Origin: Angustibacter sp049994355
Lineage (GTDB): Bacteria > Actinomycetota > Actinomycetes > Actinomycetales > Angustibacteraceae
DNA length: 64,000 nt
Assembly (NCBI RefSeq): GCF_049994355.1
Contig: NZ_CP188257.1
Location: 310,001-374,000, forward strand
Direction: 5' to 3'
Shown here: positions 59,543-64,000 of the stretch, piece by piece
How the letters are laid out: every line of letters starts with the position of its first letter
Numbering within the stretch: position 1 is the stretch's first letter
Translations under genes and position numbers: made by a program
The notes under the pieces: model-generated
Database searches by the model: none
Seen by the model: only the letters and a program-made list of their open reading frames with translations
What the model was told of the DNA's origin: nothing

Positions 59543-60853
59543 ATGAGCGGGCTTGCGGACGGCGGTAGCGGCTATCAACGGCGGGTGGTCGACGACGAAC
59601 TCGACGAGCTGATGCGCGACCTTCCCGCAATCAGCCTCGACGGGCCCAAGGGGGTCGGCAAGACTGCTACCGCCGCGCAACGGGCTGGGTCGTCCTTTGC
59701 GCTGGATGACCCAGGCACCCTCGATCTCGTCAAGGCGGATCCGCAACGGCTCGCGGCGGCCACAGCACCGACGCTGATCGACGAATGGCAACGGTATCTA
59801 CCGAGCTGGGACGTCGTCCGGCGCGCGGTGGATGCGTCACCCTTGCCCGGGCGCTTCCTGCTCACTGGCTCGGCTTCGCCACAAGCACCCGGGACGCATT
59901 CAGGTGCGGGCCGCATCGTGAGCCTTCGCATGCGACCCATGACGCTGGCAGAACGAGGCGTCGAGACGCCCACGGTCTCGCTGGGCGAACTGCTCAGCGC
60001 ACCCGCCAGGACGGGTGCGCGCGCGCGGGTCTCGGGCTCGACCAGCTTGACCCTGGCCGACTACGCCGAGCAGATCGTCGGCGGCGGCTTCCCGGGCCTG
60101 CGTGCTGACACGGCACGAGGTCGTCGGGCTGCTATGCGGTCGTACGCGGAGCTGATCGTCGACCGTGACTTTCCGGAGGCGGGGCGGGCGCCTCGTAGCC
60201 CTGCCGTTCTGCGCCGCTGGCTTCGCGCCTACGCGGCAGCGACTGGGACTGTGGCCTCCCTGGAGACCATCCGCGACGCCGCCACGTCCGGGCTGGCGGA
60301 CAAACCCGCGAAGACCACGACCATCCCTTACGTCGACACGCTGCAGCGCATCTGGGTGTCCGACCCGGTTCCCGCCTGGACGCCTGCTCGCAACCACCTG
60401 AATCGACTGACGCTCGCGCCCAAGCATCACCTCGCGGATCCAGCTCTCGCCGTGGCCCTCACGGAGCTCTCGATCGAGGATCTGCTGGACGCAAAGGCGC
60501 CGTCCACACCCATGCCGCGAGACGGCACCTTTCTCGGTGCGCTCTTCGAATCACTGGTCACTCTGGATGTGCGCGTATACGCGCAAGCACTGGAGACCAC
60601 TGTGGGACACCTACGCACCAAGGGCGGTCAGCACGAGGTCGACCTCGTCGTCATCGCCCCAGGTGGCAAGGTCCTCGCGATCGACGTCAAGCTGTCCCAG
60701 ACCGTGGGCGACAGCGATGTCAGGCAGTTGCGATGGCTCGTCGACCAGCTTGGAGCCGACCTGGTCGACGCCGTCGTCGTCACCACGGGAAGGGACGCCT
60801 ACCGACGACAGGACGGCATCGCGGTCGTACCCGCGGCTCTGCTCGGTCCCTAG
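59543..60853 (+). CDS. AAA ATPase with DUF4143 nuclease-like C-terminal domain
   Basis: 436 residues from ATG at 59543. Walker A GPKGVGKT at 34-41, a Walker B-like LIDEWQ near 78-83, FLLTGSAS sensor, and the AAA_14 layout. C-terminal DUF4143: FLGALFESLVTLDVRVYA then HEVDLVVIAPGGKVLAIDVKLS, with the D...D-x-K pattern of the PD-(D/E)XK nuclease fold. Such proteins are common in prokaryotes, often as orphan genes, function unknown. The repeat array sits directly upstream. No transporter or toxin partner is adjacent. Confidence 0.9.
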   Translation: MSGLADGGSGYQRRVVDDELDELMRDLPAISLDGPKGVGKTATAAQRAGSSFALDDPGTLDLVKADPQRLAAATAPTLIDEWQRYLPSWDVVRRAVDASPLPGRFLLTGSASPQAPGTHSGAGRIVSLRMRPMTLAERGVETPTVSLGELLSAPARTGARARVSGSTSLTLADYAEQIVGGGFPGLRADTARGRRAAMRSYAELIVDRDFPEAGRAPRSPAVLRRWLRAYAAATGTVASLETIRDAATSGLADKPAKTTTIPYVDTLQRIWVSDPVPAWTPARNHLNRLTLAPKHHLADPALAVALTELSIEDLLDAKAPSTPMPRDGTFLGALFESLVTLDVRVYAQALETTVGHLRTKGGQHEVDLVVIAPGGKVLAIDVKLSQTVGDSDVRQLRWLVDQLGADLVDAVVVTTGRDAYRRQDGIAVVPAALLGP

Positions 60854-60862
60854 GATGCAGCG

Positions 60863-62329
60863 ATGGAGCAGCCGCAGCTGGATGGCACGTGGATCGGCAC
60901 TGGCGCTGACGGCCCGCTGATCGCACGACCCGGACCGGACGACGCGTGGCTGGTGGATCGCCCTGGCGCACAACGGTTCGGCGAGCCGGCCCCCGCCGCC
61001 TGGCAGGACGGCGCACCGCGGCTGGACGGGGTCACTATGCGGCAGGTCGTCTCGCTGCCGGCGCGGTGGGGCGAGCTGTCCGGCTGGTACGGGAACGAGG
61101 CGAGAACCGTTCTGCTGACTCATATCCCCGAGGCATACTTCGGCGAGCCGATGGTTCTGTTGGTCGAGGGTGACCGCGTCCAGCGTGCCTACGGGCTGGG
61201 CGAGAGCCAGCTGCTGGTCGAGGACGGCACTGCGATCGAGGTGACTTCCGAGGGAGCGCTCAGGCTGAGCTCGGGCGACGGGACCTCAACCACGCTGGCC
61301 AGGTCGCCGCGCTGGCAAGAGCAACCGGTCGACTTCGAGATCGGTGGCGCGACGATCCGGGCGACGGTGATCACCCCGACCACCGGTGGACCGCACCCGG
61401 CCGCGGTCCTGCTGCACGGCGCGGCCGGCGGGCAACGCGACTTCTGCCGGATCCAGGCGGCGGCCCTGCTGGAGGCCGGGATCGCCGTCCTGATCTACGA
61501 CAAGCCCGGTCACGGGCAGTCCGGCGGGCCGGACGACCCGTCGATCTTCGACCAGGCGCATGCCGCCGAGTCGGCACTGCGCACTCTTGGCGGGCTGCCC
61601 CGCATCGATGCCTCGCGGATCGGGCTGGCCGGCTTCTCGAACGGCATGTGGTCTGCGCCGATGGTCGCGGCTCGCACCGGCGCCGCGTTCCTGGTGGGGG
61701 TCGGATCGCCCGGGGTCACGATGGCGGAGTCGGAGGTGCACCGCCGGACCAAGGTGCTGCGCGACGTAGGCGTGGGCGAACCCACGTTGGACGCGATCGG
61801 GGAGGCGTGGCGCTGTCTGTTCGGTATCGTCGCGCGGGCCGCCGCGCCCGAGCTGGTCGAGCGGTTGGGTGCGGCACTCGAGGCGGTCGCTGCCGCGCCC
61901 GACCTGGACCGCTACGAGGCGCCCGGGTTCGTCATGCAGAACCCGATGCTGTCCCCTATCCCGCCGCTGGTGCCGGTCGGGGAGCTGGTGCCGATGTTGG
62001 AGGACGCCCACGACGCGCAGCTCGGACACGACCCGGCGTCCGACTACGCGCGGGTCAGCTGCCCGGTGTTCCTGCAGTACGGGTCGCTGGACACCAGCGT
62101 TCCGGTCTCGGTCTCCGTCGACCGGATCACCGCGGCGCTCGCGGACGCCGGTCGGTCGGGGACGATCCAGGTCTACCCGGGGTTGGAGCACATGCTCAAC
62201 GTCCCCTCGACGCGGCTGACCGGGCTGACGCCCGAGGACGCGATGTACCAGTTCCACGACTTCGCGTTCGGGGCCGGCGTCTGGGCCGACCTGACCGGCT
62301 GGCTCCGCGCGAACGTGGTCGGCGCCTGA
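60863..62329 (+). CDS. Alpha/beta hydrolase of the dienelactone hydrolase / acyl-peptidase type
   Basis: 488 residues. The first about 160 residues are a beta-rich non-catalytic region (GTWIGTGADGPLIARP, YGLGESQLLVEDG). The hydrolase domain: AAVLLHGAAGGQRDFC (oxyanion loop), AVLIYDKPGHGQSGG, GLAGFSNGMWSAPMV with the nucleophile Ser in GFSNG, YGSLDTSVP with the Asp and GLEHMLNVP with the His. Substrate not known; similar proteins are annotated as carbon-sulphur or peptide ester hydrolases. It starts 10 nt after the ATPase stop. Confidence 0.85.
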   Translation: MEQPQLDGTWIGTGADGPLIARPGPDDAWLVDRPGAQRFGEPAPAAWQDGAPRLDGVTMRQVVSLPARWGELSGWYGNEARTVLLTHIPEAYFGEPMVLLVEGDRVQRAYGLGESQLLVEDGTAIEVTSEGALRLSSGDGTSTTLARSPRWQEQPVDFEIGGATIRATVITPTTGGPHPAAVLLHGAAGGQRDFCRIQAAALLEAGIAVLIYDKPGHGQSGGPDDPSIFDQAHAAESALRTLGGLPRIDASRIGLAGFSNGMWSAPMVAARTGAAFLVGVGSPGVTMAESEVHRRTKVLRDVGVGEPTLDAIGEAWRCLFGIVARAAAPELVERLGAALEAVAAAPDLDRYEAPGFVMQNPMLSPIPPLVPVGELVPMLEDAHDAQLGHDPASDYARVSCPVFLQYGSLDTSVPVSVSVDRITAALADAGRSGTIQVYPGLEHMLNVPSTRLTGLTPEDAMYQFHDFAFGAGVWADLTGWLRANVVGA

Positions 62330-62373
62330 GTGGCGGGCGCAGGTCCGCGCGCTGGATCGTGAGCCTCGGCGGG

Positions 62374-62874
62374 TCAGCGCGGTCGGGAGGGGCTACGCGT
62401 CAGCGGCAACGCGTCGAGCACACTGCGAGAGCCATCGCTCAGCGCGAGGCCCTGCCACTCGACCGCCTCGGGATGGTTGGCGCCGTAGACGTCCCGCAAC
62501 GCGGAGATCATGGTGTGGCCTGCGGTGTCGAAGGTGCTCGCGTCGCCGGAGGCAGGCAGCCGCAGCCACCAGCTCGTCCGTTGCGCTGCGCGCTCAGCCG
62601 CCTCGCTGAGCGGTGGCGAGAAGCCCGCCTGGCTCAGGATGTCCCGTTGCGGTGGCGACAGCTCGACGGGCTCCACCTCGTCGTGAGGACCACTGGCGAG
62701 AATCCAAACGTCGGAGGCGTCGCGAGTGATGGTCATGACGACCCGGTCGTCGACGGCGAACGTCGCGAAGTCCAGGTCCGCCAGCCCGTTGATCAGCTGC
62801 CCCAGCCCATACGCCAGAACGTTCCAGCGGCTCGCCGCCTCAGCCTGGGACGCGTCATCCGGCACCGCTCTCAC
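62374..62874 (-). CDS. Toxin-chaperone/immunity-like protein (TY-Chap-like), 166 aa
   Basis: From GTG at 62874, overlapping the upstream stop (GTGA). WNVLAYGLGQLINGLADL, FAVDDRVVMTITRDASDVWILASG, LSPPQRDILSQAGFSPPLSE and TSWWLRLPAS resemble the type III-chaperone-like (TY-Chap) proteins linked to actinobacterial secreted toxins, including the L..aGw.pP block. Third gene in a toxin - partner - partner run; an immunity or chaperone role is inferred from context. Confidence 0.6.
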   Translation of the reverse strand: MRAVPDDASQAEAASRWNVLAYGLGQLINGLADLDFATFAVDDRVVMTITRDASDVWILASGPHDEVEPVELSPPQRDILSQAGFSPPLSEAAERAAQRTSWWLRLPASGDASTFDTAGHTMISALRDVYGANHPEAVEWQGLALSDGSRSVLDALPLTRSPSRPR

Positions 62875-63350
62875 CCGCCCTCTCGTCGGCGGCGGCTCTC
62901 CGTGTGAGCGAGAGTCAACGTCACGGTGATCCCGAGATCTCGCAGTTCGAGCACGTCGTCGTCCCACGCCCAGTCCGCGCCCTTCTGCCTCGGGCGCTCT
63001 TGCGGTCCGCCGAGGTCGGTGCTCAGCTTGGTGTGGCACTCCTGGTAAAGCCCTTCCAGGCGGGCGCGAGCGTCGGCGTTCGCCTCGTCACTGACCTCCG
63101 CCAACGTCACGGAAACCGTCACGACGGTCGACTCGCCGACGATGGTCGTCACGAAGCCGTCGACGCCGGGCAGTTCCGGATGCTCGAACGGAATTGTCAT
63201 GTCGTCGACCGGCTCGTGCAGCTGGAGCCCGGCGGCGTCCATCGCGGTGTCGAGCTCATCGGTCGACCAGGCCCACTGGTGGGAATGCAGCTTGCGCAGC
63301 GCCTCGACCGCAGAGGTGATGGCCAGGGTGCGGACTGGTGGGTCGCTCAT
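62871..63350 (-). CDS. Putative immunity protein of the adjacent toxin, 159 aa
   Basis: MSDPPVRTLAITSAVEALRK, LHSHQWAWSTDELDTAMDAAG, GFVTTIVGESTVVTVSVTLAEVSD and ARLEGLYQECHTKLSTDLGG. Soluble, acidic, 2-3 beta strands and two long helices. Its ATG overlaps the toxin gene stop (ATGA). Proteins of this appearance occur in actinobacterial toxin loci, but I cannot name the family. Overlap with the toxin gene is the main support for an immunity role. Confidence 0.6.
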   Translation of the reverse strand: MSDPPVRTLAITSAVEALRKLHSHQWAWSTDELDTAMDAAGLQLHEPVDDMTIPFEHPELPGVDGFVTTIVGESTVVTVSVTLAEVSDEANADARARLEGLYQECHTKLSTDLGGPQERPRQKGADWAWDDDVLELRDLGITVTLTLAHTESRRRREGG

Positions 63351-64000
63351 CGCGTCACCTTGAGGTGGAACTCGTTGATCAGGACTTCCTGTCCACCGGG
63401 TGCGCGAACGAGGTGGTACTCGACCTCGATCTCGCCCGACTCGATCATCTTGAGCAGGCCTTGGCGCTTGGCCGCCTCGCGGAAGGCTCGGTCGTTTTCA
63501 ATCATCCACTTAAGGTATTCCGGCGTGCCCTGCTGGTAGGCAGTGCCTGCGATGTTGCGGGTACCGACCTGGCTGGCGCCGCCCTTGGCCTCGACGACGT
63601 ACACCGTCTTCGGCGGACCAGGCTTGTAGTAGGCCGCGTCGAGCGTTCCAGATGTGCCCGGCTTCCCCATGTACAGCTCACTTGCCCCACGCTGTGCCGC
63701 GAACTCGCCTGCTGCCACCTGCCCGAGCTGCTCCGACTGCTTGACGAGCTCGTTGCCGAGCCGCTTGTAGCTGACGTCGAGGGCTTCGAGCTTTCGCGCC
63801 TCGGCGAATCTGCGCTCCTGCTGCAACTTCTGGACGGCCTCTGCCGCGCCGTCCGGCTCGACTCCGAGCTTGCCCATCGCGGTGCGTATTGCGGCGCGCT
63901 TGTCGATGAGCGCCTCTCGCGCCTTCTGGATCTCGTCCATCTTGCGCCCGGCTGCTTTGGAGACCGTGATCTCCTCAGTGACGCCGGTGAACTCCGCGGG
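63347..64000 (-). CDS. Polymorphic toxin C-terminal region with PD-(D/E)XK-type nuclease domain (5' part outside window)
   Basis: Open at the right edge, so only the last 217 residues are visible, beginning PAEFTGVTEEITVSKAAGRK. A helical stretch (QKAREALIDKRAAIRTAMGKLG, LQQERRFAEARKLEALD) leads to VYVVEAKGGASQVGTRNIAG and TAYQQGTPEYLKWMIE: the E-A-K with QG pattern of restriction-endonuclease-fold toxins of contact-dependent and secreted toxin systems. Ends LINEFHLKVTR. The overlapping partner genes downstream are expected to protect the producer. Confidence 0.75.
   Translation of the reverse strand, partial: PAEFTGVTEEITVSKAAGRKMDEIQKAREALIDKRAAIRTAMGKLGVEPDGAAEAVQKLQQERRFAEARKLEALDVSYKRLGNELVKQSEQLGQVAAGEFAAQRGASELYMGKPGTSGTLDAAYYKPGPPKTVYVVEAKGGASQVGTRNIAGTAYQQGTPEYLKWMIENDRAFREAAKRQGLLKMIESGEIEVEYHLVRAPGGQEVLINEFHLKVTR

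Overview
This 64 kb window is chromosomal DNA from a high-GC actinobacterium (Actinomycetes). Support for that: very strong third-position GC, many GTG starts, several leaderless promoters (a TANNNT-type hexamer 6 to 8 nt before the start codon), and a Streptomyces-like gene order purF - purM - DUF3073 - valine dehydrogenase - conserved hypothetical - bldC. The genus cannot be fixed from the sequence. No rRNA, tRNA, CRISPR array, complete insertion sequence or prophage was seen.

Layout. 1-4.8 kb: 3' part of a DEAD-box RNA helicase, a flavodoxin-like protein, glutaryl-CoA dehydrogenase and a class III aminotransferase. 5-7.2 kb: purD-purC. 7.2-17.2 kb: a minus-strand block with a P-type ATPase, arcB, arcC, arcA, an unlisted 50-residue membrane peptide, an NhaC-type antiporter and a YfcC/ArcD-type transporter (arginine deiminase fermentation plus ion transport), with a metallo-beta-lactamase-fold gene downstream; a decayed DedA gene lies divergently. 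17.9-19.5 kb: a DGPF/YCII protein with its ECF42-type sigma factor. 19.5-25.3 kb: a paired-hairpin element, purS-purQ-purL, RNase HI, a thioesterase operon and a sterol-carrier-like protein. 25.3-31 kb: a cache-domain protein and GntR regulator divergent from a polyamine ABC transporter, with a perfect 18-bp operator between them. 31-37 kb: small membrane protein, purF, purM, DUF3073, valine dehydrogenase, hypothetical, bldC. 37-44.6 kb: pirin, LacI regulator, GH13 glucosidase and an alpha-glucoside-type ABC importer lacking its own ATPase.

44.6-58 kb is rich in signalling genes: a predicted contractile-injection-type effector with a zinc phospholipase C signature, a PP2C phosphatase, a GGDEF-EAL protein, a two-gene operon of an AdoMet-decarboxylase-like protein and an autoinducer-synthase-like GNAT protein, a histidine kinase / response regulator / DUF4097 operon divergent from an MMPL exporter, and smaller genes including a deazaflavin-nitroreductase/AHSA1 fusion. 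58-64 kb: a small membrane protein with a UbiA prenyltransferase, seven 23-bp tandem repeats that each carry a promoter-like hexamer in front of an AAA/DUF4143 ATPase, an alpha/beta hydrolase, and the 3' end of a polymorphic toxin gene followed by two immunity/chaperone-like genes.

The de novo purine genes are split over three loci (purDC, purSQL, purFM). The most unusual candidate is the AdoMet-decarboxylase-like / LuxI-like pair at 49.3-50.4 kb, which could make an undescribed AdoMet-derived small molecule.
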